From positions 11,416,181 to 11,480,180 of the forward strand of contig NC_023753.2 in NCBI RefSeq assembly GCF_000499845.2: a stretch of DNA of 64,000 nucleotides, given 5' to 3'. Source of the DNA: Phaseolus vulgaris. Lineage: Eukaryota; Streptophyta; Magnoliopsida; Fabales; Fabaceae. Positions 8,658-19,504 of the stretch are shown here, one piece after another (position 1 is the first letter of the stretch; each line of letters begins with the position of its first letter). The notes under the pieces are model-generated. The model ran no database searches. It was not told the DNA's origin and saw nothing but the letters and a program-made list of their open reading frames with translations. Position numbers and translations under genes: made by a program.

Positions 8658-11600
8658 ATGGGTAACGATGAAGTTAGTGATAAGGAAAAGAGAGTGGTTT
8701 TTGTGACTGTAGGGACGACCTGTTTCGATGCTCTTGTGAGAGCCGTGGATTCCAACATCATTAAACAAGCCTTGTTTGCTAAAGGATACACCCACCTTCT
8801 TATTCAAATGGGCCGAGGATCATATATTCCTTCCAAGGTACTTTCCCCTTTCTTATTTCTTTCCCTCTGCTTTCTCATAAGATACTTTTTGGTTGAGAAT
8901 TTCTTTTGTAATAATTAAATTATAAAATCAATTTGTGTTGATGTGGGCTTGTAAAATTATAAAATCAATTTATGTTGTAATAATTAAATTATAAAATCAA
9001 TTTGCTTGAAAGAAAGGTTTACATTGCTTTGGTTATCAGATAAATATGTATGGATATCTGTAACAAACTCAATAAAAACTTTAAGCAAACTGACATCCAG
9101 TAACTGTATGCAATGAAGTTTTACTAACTGCAAAAATGGAGGGAGATAACAATTTGTAGATTTTATTATTCTCTTTTTCTATAGCCTCGTTTTACTAAGT
9201 TTTTTCGTTGTTATTATTAACCTTTTCTTTTTTAATTGTAGTCTGAAGGAAATGGTTCTTTGGCTGTAGACTACTTCACTTTTTCATCCAGTATTGCAGT
9301 TTATCTCAGATCAGCTTCTCTTGTCATTAGCCACGCAGGTATGTTAGTTACAACTTGTCTATTGCATGCTTTTTTTTGTATTGTTTAGTCTATATTGGTA
9401 GGTTATCATATATTTGGTCTTGGTGGCTAATTTTGTATTCTGCTATCCTATCCATGTGGATTAATTAGCTTTCAGGACGAATGCTTTTGTGCTAATGGTG
9501 TTTGGTTAATATTTGAGAACCTAACAAATTGATGGATACCAATTCAGAATATAGGGATCAAATCCACAAAGAAAAAAAAAAACTTTTATAGCATACCCTC
9601 GTCCAACTCTGGGTATGACTGTTTAGAAATGGTATCTAGTGTTTGTCTGCTCATCTGGTGTAAGCTTCCCCAATTTGGGGGGCTGTATCTAACAACTTCC
9701 TCAACAAAAAGACTCATCGCGTCCTTAAGATGTAGGGTTAGCTAAATACTCAAGAACTGTTTACTTCTTTTAATTTAAAAAGAAAAAGAGAAGCATTGAG
9801 ACGATACTATGTGTTTCTGCAACAACAAGGGTGGTTTATTTGTATTGAGAAAGAGAAATTGATACAATAAATAGAGGAGAGTTGGTATCATCTAATTATT
9901 AAGATATGATCCTATAATACTAACGATATGATCTTAATATTTGTGATTATAAATATATGATAAGAACATGATCTTGGTATCTATAATTATAAAGATATAT
10001 TCCTTATTTTTGTAAGGATATCACTCCCCCTTGAGGTGGTGCATGTAAAATCGTATATGCTCAGCTTGTTGCTAATGTGATTGATCCTTGGTTGGTCCTC
10101 TTAGAGATTTGGTTGCTAACTGTTCTTTAGACTTAGACAAATCTAGTAGTGATATCTCCAGTGTCCACCTTTTCTCTTATGAAAATGAATGACAGCCTAC
10201 TACAGTACTTTTTGTTCTTTCATGAAAGACAAGATTATAGGTAATGTGTAATGCTACTTGGTTGTCACATATAAGGTGCATTTGAGAATTTTCTTCAAAT
10301 TTAAGCACTTTGAGAAGTTCCTTTAGCCTTATGAGCTCAAAGGTGACCTATATTTTGCTTTTTCACTTGATATTGCCACAACATTGTTTCTTACTTGATG
10401 GAATTCTAGTCCAACTCCATGTGCCTTGTTCTTCTTCACTTTGTTTTTGAATTTGAATAATTTTGAATGATATTTGGAGGCAGCGGAATTCATGTATGAA
10501 GTGTAGATTTATGTCATTGTGAGAGATGGAATTTGGAGTTTGAGTTCGTAGTGAGGTTAGTTAGGTCAACACTTAGGAGGAAATCTAGAAGTGTCTTGCA
10601 AGGAGACTACTCTAGAGAGAACTTTCAAGAACAAGTTGAAGAGTCATTTTGACATCAATTCAGTACTCATTCCAAAACTTCCAATTACTTATAGTGCTTT
10701 AGACACCTAACCTTGTGCCACAAGCTTCTAAAATCCTCTCAACTCACACAGTGACATGTGGCAGCAGTAACTTGGAGCAAGCTTCATAATACTCTCCATT
10801 CATGCAATGACATATGGCAAGGATAGCTTGCAGCCCAAGCTTCAAAATACTCTCTCATCAGATGTGGACAAGTGGCAAAAGAGACTTTGAGAACAAGCTA
10901 TGTGGCGCCTTCTTAAGCCTCACATGTGGTGCAAATACTCTCCAATGAGAGGTGGACATGTGGTGCCTACGTAAGCCTTATGTGGCGCCCACTTGGAGTC
11001 TAGCAAGCTTCATAGGTAGATGTCCTAAATGGCTTTGGCTACAAGGTCCAGGCCCAAAATCCTATACTACTTGGCCCAAAATACAAGGTCCAACATTATT
11101 CTGGCGTAATACATTGCCCATGAAATCCTAATCTATTTTATACAATTATTTACAAATAGAGGTCTTATAATCTTGATGATCTGAAATCTCTAGAGTGATC
11201 TCTTCGAGTTGAACCTGGGTCCAAAAGATTGATTGGAGGCCTGAACAAATTTAAATAGGCCAAACTCCTAGCAAGCTTTTGATCAAGTCTCTAACACTGC
11301 GACTTCTTTATTCTTGCCGCATTTCCATCATTACTTCTCCAACGCATTAAATTACCATGAACATAAACACCACCCTAAATTAGAGTGTATCACTAGGCGA
11401 GCTGCCCAATCAACATCGGGATATCCAACAATTTGGGTAGTCCCTTATCTTCATAAATAAGGCCTTTGCTAGGGGTATTCTTAATGTATATTATGATTTT
11501 TACAACTACATTCGAATAATCTTGACAAGTGATCCTACATCTTTAGAGGAAGAGAAGCATGGCTAAGTAAGACCAAGATTAACATGTTTGTGTTTCCTTT

Positions 11601-14401
11601 CAACAACTATGATGACTATGAGAACAAATAATCTTGTGTTGAATTTCTGTGTATGTAAGAATCTTAGGCAAAGATTTGAACTCACCATCCCAACAATTTG
11701 AATGCTTTTTAAAGGAAGTGGAAATTGAAGTTCATTCATAGACTTGAATTGGTGAAAAATAGTAAAGAAATAAGATATTTTCTTAAGATAAATCTAGGTA
11801 AATTTGGAAAAAGCATCAACAAAAGTTGCATAATATAAAAAACCATCTGTAGATAACCGATAGGAGAAGGATCTAATAAGTCCATATAAACAAGTTCAAG
11901 ATGATAATTGTGAACAATTCGAGATAAGGAGTTCTGTGAACTTTGCCAATATAACTCTATAAAAAAAGAAACAACTTTATTAGAAAATGGAATAGTATAC
12001 GGTTGAAACATGAGCATTAAGATGCCCTAGTATAGCATGCAAAATAGATTGAATATCGTTGTTATTGTCAGTATTGATTACTGAATTAGTAGAAAACAAG
12101 ATTTAGCAAGAGGATAAGGCTGAAGTCGGTGGGAAAGGCATAGAGACCATCTTGCCCAACATCTCCTTGAACAAAAACTTCATCAGAGATTTAACTAAAC
12201 AATGAGTAGCATGCAATTCAAATTAAACAGAATTTTCTGTAGCAAATTTACAAACACTAATTTAGATTATTTGGAACAGGAAAATAGTTAATTGATGAAG
12301 AGCTAAAGAAACATCAGGATTATTTGGAATAGAAAAAATGGAAGAACCAGAAGATTGGATTGGCAAACCTTGACCATTACCCATATAGATCTGTTTAGGA
12401 CCTTCATATCAACGAAAAGAGTGTTAGCTTTAGAAAGGAGGGCGTAAAAGTCTCTCTTTGAAGATTTTTGCATTACGTTCTCTTAGACACTTAAATGGGT
12501 CATAGGTTTTCTAAAAGGTTCACCAAACCTTTTCTAGAAAGTTTTATTGATGATCAAGAGAAGCAATATGCAAGTAATAGATAGAGACAATGATCATTTT
12601 TGTTTTTATACTAGCTCATTCTTAACCTAGGTTATGTCTAATTTGCCAATGCAAATTGTAAAAGGTTTCATTGAACAATAATTGTTTACAATCTTTCATT
12701 GCCACTTTTGGCATACATGAATACACAACGTCTCTTCAGATTATCCGCTAAATTCCTCCCGAGGTTAAGCACAAGTGCACAACATTCTCCAGGCTAAATA
12801 CTCTAATCATCTCCAAGCTATGTAATAATAAAATGTTGTTTACAAGGTTTCACCCTCAAATGAGTTAATATCAAATACAAGCACTTGTTATTAGAGATTA
12901 AGTTCACACACATAAAAGATTTACAAATATGAGCACACTTTTTACAAGTCGTGTAGAAGATGATCTCATGAAGTACTTAGAAACTTTGGAAGAGTGAAAG
13001 AATACAAGCGTATGCACATAAGTTTGTTCCTTGTTGTTTTCTCGTATATCTTCATGACAAACTTCTATTTATAGGGATGTGTCCTTCCTAGCCAATATTG
13101 GAATCCCTGGACAGCTTTCTGAACAAGGACTAGGATATAGCACCAACTGATAAACTAATAAAATATAATAATGAACACAAATTACACATTATGGCAATAC
13201 AGTGGTTATTGTAGATACAACGCTTCCATGGAGAGTATTGTCTATGTACTCTTATCTTTATACACACCTTTCTATCAGATATTACTCCTAATGATTTTTT
13301 AATGAATTACCGCTATGCAGTTTTTAATTCAAAACTTCTAACAGGTAATCAGTTATTTTCTATGACATGCTCTTACTGATTATTACCACCAGTCCATTAT
13401 TAATGGATCCTTTCCTAATTCACTTGGATCTCAATTCTCATCATCTTAATTAATAGTGGCTAACCTACTTGATTCCTTGGACCCATGTGATGTTAGCTTT
13501 CCCCAATATATGTTCTGTTTCAAGCACCAACTTGGTTTAGAAAAGTATTGGTTTTTATTGTTTGGGGCTTGGTAGCTTACTGTAACTACTCTGAATTTAA
13601 GCTGGGTGTTATTGTGACACCGGTTTAAGGAAGCAAAGAATAATCTATATTCATTTGCTTTATTATTCCTTCCCCTGTGGCCACATGAAATGTAATTGGT
13701 TGCCGACTTGTATGGATAACACCAACATTGTTAGTGAACGAGATCCCAATCCAAATTGTGCTGCCTACAACAACTGTATATTATTCTATATCAGTATTTC
13801 CTTCATTAGTCACGACTTATAAAGGATTTAATGAGTGTCTATCTTATTTAAAATGGATTTTGTGAGATGTTGGCACTGATGTTTATTCCGTTACTAGCAA
13901 TGTTATTCTTTTCACCAAACTATTTTTTAGAAATAATAAAAATGAACACATGAATTTGGTGTTGTATTGTGATTAAGCTGGGAGAACAACATCATTCCCA
14001 TAAAAAATGAAAAGAGACAACAATGCATAATAAGAGGAAACTTTAAGTAACTTTTGTTGTGTTATCAAGGTTTAGGTAACCTCTATTTTTGTTGCTTTTA
14101 TTGTTTGGGGCTTGGTAAATTACTGTCATTACGAATTTATGCAGGGTCGGGTAGCATATTTGAGACCTTGCGGCTGGCCAAACCTTTAATCGTGGTTGTA
14201 AATGAAGATTTGATGGATAATCATCAAAGTGAACTAGCTGAAGAACTTGCTGATAGAAAACATCTGTATTGTGCCAGTCCTCAAACACTCCAGCAAACTA
14301 TAGCGCATATGGATTTAAGTTCTCTCTTTCCTTACTCTCCAGGTGATGCTACACCAGTGGCCAAGCATATAAACAGTTTCCTTGGTTTTCCTGATGACTG
14401 A
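8658..14401 (+). CDS. ALG13: ALG13: UDP-N-acetylglucosamine transferase catalytic subunit (three exons)
   Basis: Exons 8658-8837, 9242-9338 and 14145-14401 join in frame (phase 0, then phase 1) with GT..AG introns and give 177 residues, close to the usual size of plant ALG13. The N-terminus has VFVTVGTTCFDALVRAV, the first strand and loop of a GT-B C-terminal-type domain. Exon 2 ends LVISHAG and exon 3 begins SGSIFETL, restoring the family's nucleotide-sugar-binding loop; KPLIVVVNEDLMDNHQSELA follows at about residues 106-125. With its membrane anchor ALG14 this protein adds the second GlcNAc to dolichol-PP-GlcNAc on the cytosolic face of the ER, at the start of N-glycan assembly. There is no signal peptide or membrane segment, as expected. 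The 4.8-kb second intron is full of transposon sequence. Confidence 0.92.
8906..9003 (+). repeat. Short tandem duplication in ALG13 intron 1
   Basis: The phrase TAATTAAATTATAAAATCAA occurs twice, with a shortened copy (AAATTATAAAATCAATTTATG) between, inside the 404-bp first intron. It is a simple local duplication of AT-rich intron sequence, well away from the splice sites. Confidence 0.7.
9770..10022 (-). repeat. 3' LTR of the intronic copia element
   Basis: Immediately after the minus-strand polypurine tract the sequence reads GTGATATCCTTACAAAAATA and continues through AGATATGATC-like repeats and a CTCTATTTATTGTATC segment. The start next to the tract is clear; the far border near 9770 is a guess because no second copy is found in the intron. 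Confidence 0.45.
10430..11296 (-). mobile_element. Insertion (LTR-like) splitting the RNase H region of the intronic copia element
   Basis: Copia RNase H similarity stops near 11345 and resumes near 10410, so about 0.9 kb lies between. On the minus strand the insert starts TGTTAGAGACTTGATC at 11296. It contains repeated phrases GACATGTGGC, GTGGACATGTGG and TATGTGGCGCC. It has no coding frame. The TG start and lack of coding suggest a solo LTR, but I could not find a convincing matching end or target duplication. Confidence 0.4.
12600..13140 (-). repeat. LTR-like sequence with TATA box, ALG13 intron 2
   Basis: On the minus strand CCCTATAAATAGAAG (about 13077-13063) is a good TATA box followed by a GC-richer transcribed-looking stretch. 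It does not resemble the 3' LTR at 9770-10022, so it is probably from a different element that truncated the copia 5' end. Borders are uncertain. Confidence 0.35.
13545..13607 (+). repeat. Duplicate of the ALG13 intron-2 acceptor region
   Basis: TTTTATTGTTTGGGGCTTGGTA followed by TTACTGT and GAATTTA recurs at about 14098-14141 directly before exon 3. In this upstream copy the acceptor CAG is replaced by AAGCTGGG, so the splice site is lost. The similarity does not extend into exon 3. Confidence 0.6.
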
Positions 14402-14757
14402 TCTACAAAAGCCTTTTTGCCCCTCTTTTGGGTTAAATGCCATTATGAAGGATGATATTCAATTTTGGTAATCTTCGGATGCTCTAAATATTTTCAGTCT
14501 TACTGTTCATAAGAGCAATGCACACTTCATAACATGATATTCAATTTTATGTGATACTTTATATATACATATACATATACACGAGAGAGAGGTTAATCCG
14601 ATTGTGTTAAATGTCTTTGGGAGGGATGGTATTCAGTCTTGACGTTGAACTGAATATTCTTTGCAAGCGTGTATGTGTATTGGTGTACACTCTTATACAA
14701 GAGGGAAAGAATTAAATATAGGTAATGCAATCTTATATAAATAATTGACATTAATTT
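14402..14757 (+). other. ALG13 3' flank
   Basis: This is the presumed 3' untranslated region and downstream sequence. A short ATATACATATACAT tract followed by GAGAGAGA lies near 14560-14592. No gene is seen; minus frames at 14593-14884 have no recognisable family. Confidence 0.4.
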
Positions 14758-14924
14758 TGCATTCAGGCTCTCCAATATCGCCACCCTTAAGCTCACCGTG
14801 ATCAGTAAGCTCAGCACGACCTTCTAGCTCACTGCCACTGCTATGGTCACAACCTAACTCCTCATCACCTAGCCAAAGTAGCACTTGCGAGTAAAATAGT
14901 TCATATTCTAACTAACGTTTATGA
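14758..14924 (+). repeat. Dispersed repeat, copy 2 (pairs with 731-915)
   Basis: This is the same family as 731-915 and in the same orientation, with TCCAATATCGCCAC, CACAACCTAACTCCT and TAGCCAAAGTAG in common. It lies just downstream of ALG13, as copy 1 lies about 8 kb upstream. Confidence 0.65.
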
Positions 14925-16229
14925 TTAAAAATTGTCTAATGGAAAATATTTTCAAGTTACACCTACAATTGCTTTGTTTTTGTAATGTTGGAGAAATGGG
15001 TATATGAAGTTGAAGAAGTTAGTTTGTTTCATCATTGAGTTTTCAAATTATTTTTAAACACATGTAGGTAATCATATTTGAATTTCAATCATGTGGTCCT
15101 TTTCATGCCTGTTAGTGTTTTGGGCATACGGATGGGATGATCTTGTGTTTGAAACGAAGGGAGATGTTATTTGTCTATGTGGTTATCTAATAGATTTGAT
15201 TAAGGTATATTGTTTGATTAATTAAAACACTTTGCTTTATATAGTTACATCTGGGTATTTTTTTAAGTTTATTTCGTTTCAATTAGAGTTAGCTAGCTTT
15301 CATAAAAAATTTATAATATGTTTAGAAAATTTGGTAGAATATATTGTATTATTTACAACTTGAAGACAATCATGTTGAATAATAAATTTTTTATGTAGTA
15401 AATAAATAATTTTAGACATCATGTTTTCTTAACTTTGTAGTTTTAATTTTGATTATGTAGTTTGAAAAATAACATTGAAATATATGTGTGAATGTTATTT
15501 ATTATGATTCAATTATATTTATTTTGTCTATTAATATTTTCTAAAGTATTTTCCACGATTAAAATTATGTAGTCTTAGTTGCGTAATGTTGTGGTTGAAG
15601 ACATAAATAACAATTATATACAAATTGTTTCCATCTTAAACTTTTGTATGAGCAATCTATGTAAAATTAAGAAAAATGCATTTCATATAAAGCAACAATT
15701 TCATATATATATGGCTTAAACCCAAAGGCAACAAATATATAGTCATGGTATAAACCATTTAAAAATAGAAAGAAAGTAAAATCATGGTTATTGTCATGAA
15801 TACAAAAATACTTTTTAAATTCTTGTCTTACTAAAAATCATTGCCTATTACAAATTACCATGCCCATCTACATCATGATTGAAAAATCATTGCCTATTAC
15901 AAATTACCATGTCCATCTAGATCATGATTGAAAAATCATTGTCTAAACTTTAGGCAAGAAGTTTAATATTTTGAGTCACGATTTTATGTTGTTGTCTTAA
16001 GTTATATTTGTAGTAATTCAAATTTGTTATTCTATGGAAAGATATTAGGATGCTCAATCAAGATGAAGAAAATTAAAACCACAAATAAAGAAGAGTGAAA
16101 CCTACTCTACTAAGTGACCACCATATGTGAGTTCTAAGATGAGGGAAGTTTACACATAGATGAATTAGGAGAACAAGAAGGGAAGCTAAATCAAAGAGTA
16201 TATGATAGACCTTCCCCATTTTCATGGCC
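14925..16229. other. AT-rich, no gene; contains a 49-bp tandem repeat
   Basis: No coding frame or RNA gene is supported. The only structure seen is the tandem repeat at 15833-15945. The minus frame 16073-16264 is unrecognised. Confidence 0.5.
15833..15945 (+). repeat. 49-bp tandem repeat, just over two units
   Basis: AAAAATCATTGCCTATTAC begins at 15833 and again at 15882; a third start at 15931 is AAAAATCATTGTCTA and then diverges. The period is exactly 49 bp and the two full units differ at only a couple of positions, so the duplication is fairly recent. Confidence 0.85.
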
Positions 16230-16720
16230 AGGAAGATATAGAAACCTAACGATTGGAAAATCAAGGTAGAACAATTTTTTTGTTTGTAATCAAGTGAGTG
16301 AAGAGAGAAAGGTTCCTAAGATACGGAAAGCTTTCAAGGCTACACCATGTATTTGTGGACCTTCCTTGAATGAGAAAGGCATCTTCATAATGATCCTCCA
16401 ATCTAACATTGGAATGATCTTAGAGTGCAATGAGAAAAAAGGTATACTCCCTCCTCCTACTACGGTAGCAAGCTTATAGAGAAGCTCCAAAAGGCTCCTA
16501 CAATGAGGCCTAAGCATAGAAGAATACAAGGAAAAAATGGAGTTATATAGGATGAGGGAAGGGATTAGGAAGGAAGAAAATAACACCATATTTAGATTCA
16601 TGAGTGGATTGAATCTTGAAATAAGAGATAAAGTGAAACTTCTACCTTACCAAGATCTAAACAATTTATCATATTTTGATCTAAACAAAATGTTTAGTAT
16701 GCTACTCCATATTTATTCTA
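16230..16720 (+). pseudogene. Ty3/gypsy gag fragment
   Basis: Broken frames read DWKIKVEQFF (16252-16282), SEERKVPKI and, after stops, IEEYKEKMELYRMREG, IFRFMSGLNLEIRDKVKL and YFDLNKM. These match in order the plant gypsy gag pattern YLEWE.KVEQ...SEE+KV ... EEY.KEME...R..I.E....M.RFL.GLN.EI.D.VEL. Gag would form the particle shell; here only about 490 bp of decayed sequence remains, with no protease or RT after it. Confidence 0.7.
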
Positions 16721-16789
16721 GTTAATCGATCGCCTACTCTTCAATTTTCTCCTTCAAAGGGTCTTAGAAAGGTGATGCACATGCCTTTT

Positions 16790-17270
16790 TTCTATTTATT
16801 ATAGTAACTGAAGGGCTTGCGGTGTGGTAAAGAGACCGATAGAAAGAAGATGTATGATGGTGTTAAGGTGAGACATAATCAAACCCAAATAAGCATGTTG
16901 CAATATCCGAATGGTACAATATTTGTGTGTAAGACGAACATAAAATACATATTAGTAGTCAAAAGTGCATTGAGGGGTTTTGAGATAGCTTCTAGACTTA
17001 AGGTAAACTTTTCTCTATGAGATTTTGAACTATAATATTATGGAGTATCCTTTAAACATCTGACAGTTAGAGATAATTATAGGAGAAAAAGGTGTTTTTT
17101 TTGGAGGAAAATCATCATAAATATATATTAGGAAGAAGTTAGTTGTGTGGAAAGGCAAACAACTATCTTTGCTCACCTAAATTAGCAGGGCAGGGGTTGC
17201 TAAGAATGGGGACAGGAATATGAAAAGAGATATTAGCATCAAAATATGGTTTATGGAGAGGGTTGCGGGA
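16790..17270 (+). pseudogene. LINE reverse transcriptase fragment
   Basis: The frame at 16817-17020 reads ISMLQYPNGTIFV then KSALRGFEIASRLKVNFSL, matching the plant LINE pattern hLQYADDTIF... K.ILR.FE..SGLKVNF. The catalytic YADD is changed to YPNG, removing both aspartates. Further on, other frames give IRKKLVVWKGKQLSL (family: IRKKL..WKGK.LS.AGR) and KIWFMERV (SKYG.WRGL). It is a short dead piece that follows the gag fragment and belongs to a different class of element. Confidence 0.7.
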
Positions 17271-17793
17271 GTGACAGTGAGTTTGATAGTAATAAATGAT
17301 GATGGTCTTTGGCTTATATTATTATACATCTTTATTTTAATTCATTACAAGTACCTTATGGAGTACACATCTATATATAATACTTTGTTATGTAATGTGT
17401 TAAGATGTGATCATTATGAAAATATACCAAGTATTAGAGATTTCAGATATCTTTGATAAAGTTTTAGCTTGAAAACTAAATTAATTCACGAATGTATTTT
17501 TTTTTTAATTCTCATATTTATCCTTCAAAAAATTGTTAAGTCATATTCCAGTAATTATATGAAATCATAATTTATTTTTATAGATTTATTATGACATATC
17601 ACTTCTTTTTTAAAATTATAATTTTTTTTATTTTAATACAGGAGTTTTATAAGATTCTCATTGTAATTAATATTTTTATTTAGTAAAAATATATATTTTT
17701 AAAACTATAATTTTTTATAAAATTTAAACTTTAAATTTTTAGTCTTGTGTATATTCTTTTGTAATAGAGACGTGCTTAAGTATTCTGCTCATG
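17271..17793. other. AT-rich, no gene
   Basis: Apart from the tail of the LINE fragment, the sequence is AT-rich with no recognisable feature. Confidence 0.5.
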
Positions 17794-18543
17794 TAGGAAT
17801 GACAATGGAGTTCAGCTTCTTCCACATAGACACGTCTTGTATTTGGTCCACAAAATGCGAATTGAATTGACTTGTCTCGCATAGAAAATGTGGATTGATT
17901 TTATTGGTCTGTCCCACATGTGGGCTGACCGCAGGTTTATGAATCGGCCTGCATAAGAAATATTTTTTTAAAGTAATGAAAAATAAGATTCTAGATATAA
18001 ATTTTGAATAAATTTACTTTTTTTTATTAATTTAGTTTTTTTTTCTTATTTAGATGAATTAAATAAATGGTTAGACAGTATAATTCTCACGACACATGCG
18101 TAATAAAATGTTCTGATTTTCAATGAAATTTAAATTTCAATCATACTAATAAAATATTTTACTAAATATATACATTGTTTAAGGTAATACATGTAAACAC
18201 ATGATTATTATTCTAATTTAAAAAAAAAATATAAAATAATATACATATATAATAATATTATATTTAAATTTTATTATAGAAAAACTAAGGTATGAGTTTT
18301 ATAGAAATTGGATTAGATAATTTTGAAATTTTTAGAATATAAAACTGCAACAAGAAGGAATGAAAGAAATCTTTAAACTTTTAAAATATGTTGATTATGC
18401 ACACACTTAATCATGTGGACTATGAGTTATGTGGAGCGAGCTTAAACAGGCTAGCGAGTTAAAATAGGCCGTCAATCTTACAATTTTTTTTCTCAGCTGA
18501 TTACAAATCAACCTGTATCACCCACACCAGCTTGTCATTTGTA
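17794..18543 (-). mobile_element. Diverged hAT-like non-autonomous element (same family as 33048-33807)
   Basis: The left end TAGGAATGACAATGGAG and right end CTTGTCATTTGTA are imperfect inverted repeats. The left 160 bp match the reverse complement of the right part of the 33048-33807 element: TTGGTCTGTCC, GACCGCAGGTTTATG, CGGCCTGCATAAG and similar phrases recur in the same order. So this is a second copy in opposite orientation, about 750 bp versus 760 bp. The centre is AT-rich and non-coding. No 8-bp target duplication can be seen, in keeping with its greater decay. Confidence 0.6.
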
Positions 18544-19504
18544 TTTCTAATTAATCATTAACCACAAATGACTATTAATGATTGTTTTTTTAGATTGGAA
18601 AAGAAGATTTTAGTTTACTTAAAAGTATACGTTAGTTTCTAAATTTAATTTTAATATTTTAATTTTTAATTATGATTAGTTTTAAAACTAATTAATTAAT
18701 AAAATAAAGTGTTAAAAGAATTTAAAATTAAGATAATTATATTTTAAGTATATAGCTTAATTGACTATTATATTTATTATTTAATATAAATAAAATATAT
18801 ACACATATTTTGTTTTTCAATCAATAATTTGCTTGTTAACATTATACGTTTATTAAAGATAATTATAGTTTCATCAAACATTTATAAATTTTTTTTCATT
18901 TATTACTTCTTATGTTAGAATTTTGCAGCAAACGCCAGCTTATTAATTTTCTATTATATCATAAATAAGAAATTTATATCTAAAGATAAAAATACTAAAA
19001 TATGTTTGAGTTGTAATATATTAAAATTACAAGTAATATTAAAAAAATATTATTTATTATTTTATTGCTCCTTTTTACATAATTTCATATTAAAAGAGAA
19101 GTTTAGATCTCTAAAATAAAGATGGAAAATTACTGGTAATGAATTAAAACATATTTAAGTCAACTATACTAGACGTCACTTTTGGAATTAGAAGTATTTG
19201 AGATTCTGTTTGATTTTATTTTTTATTAACAAATTACTTGAATTAAATATAAAAATGTATTTTAGTTTAGTTAATTTAATATAAAATGTAAATAGAATTA
19301 ATCAAGTGTTATATAATTTGGTTTATAGTCTTTTGTTATTATAAGATTATTTTTTAATAAAAATATGTAAAATCATTAGTTGAAGAGATATATTATATTT
19401 TTTTACAATTATAGTTGTATTCATAATTCTAACTTTACTTTATATTCATAAATAAATTATGTAATTTTACCGTTGATAAATATAATATGTTATAAAGGTT
19501 AGAG
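18544..19504. other. AT-rich, no gene
   Basis: Very AT-rich sequence with no supported coding, RNA or repeat feature. Confidence 0.5.

Larger units (their letters stand above)
9770..12415 (-). mobile_element. Decayed Ty1/copia element in ALG13 intron 2, antisense to the gene
   Basis: Read on the minus strand, recognisable blocks are: MGNGQGLPIQSSGSS and CKFATENSV (protease to GAG-pre-integrase, 12380-12170), an integrase core reading TFVDAFSKFTWIYL then LPLKSIQ (about 11850-11700), an RNase H block GYPDVDWAARLV (about 11430-11390), then after an interruption VVAISSEKAKYRS, HLICDNQVALHI and FHERTK (10400-10220), a polypurine tract AAGGGGGA (about 10030) and the 3' LTR (about 10022-9770). Stops and frameshifts are everywhere and most of RT is gone. 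Its minus orientation inside a plus-strand gene is the usual tolerated arrangement for intronic retrotransposons. Confidence 0.8.

Noticed and set aside
11736..12017. 93-residue minus frame taken as a gene
   Set aside because: It is an off-frame reading of copia integrase; shifting the frame gives TFVDAFSKFTWIYL.
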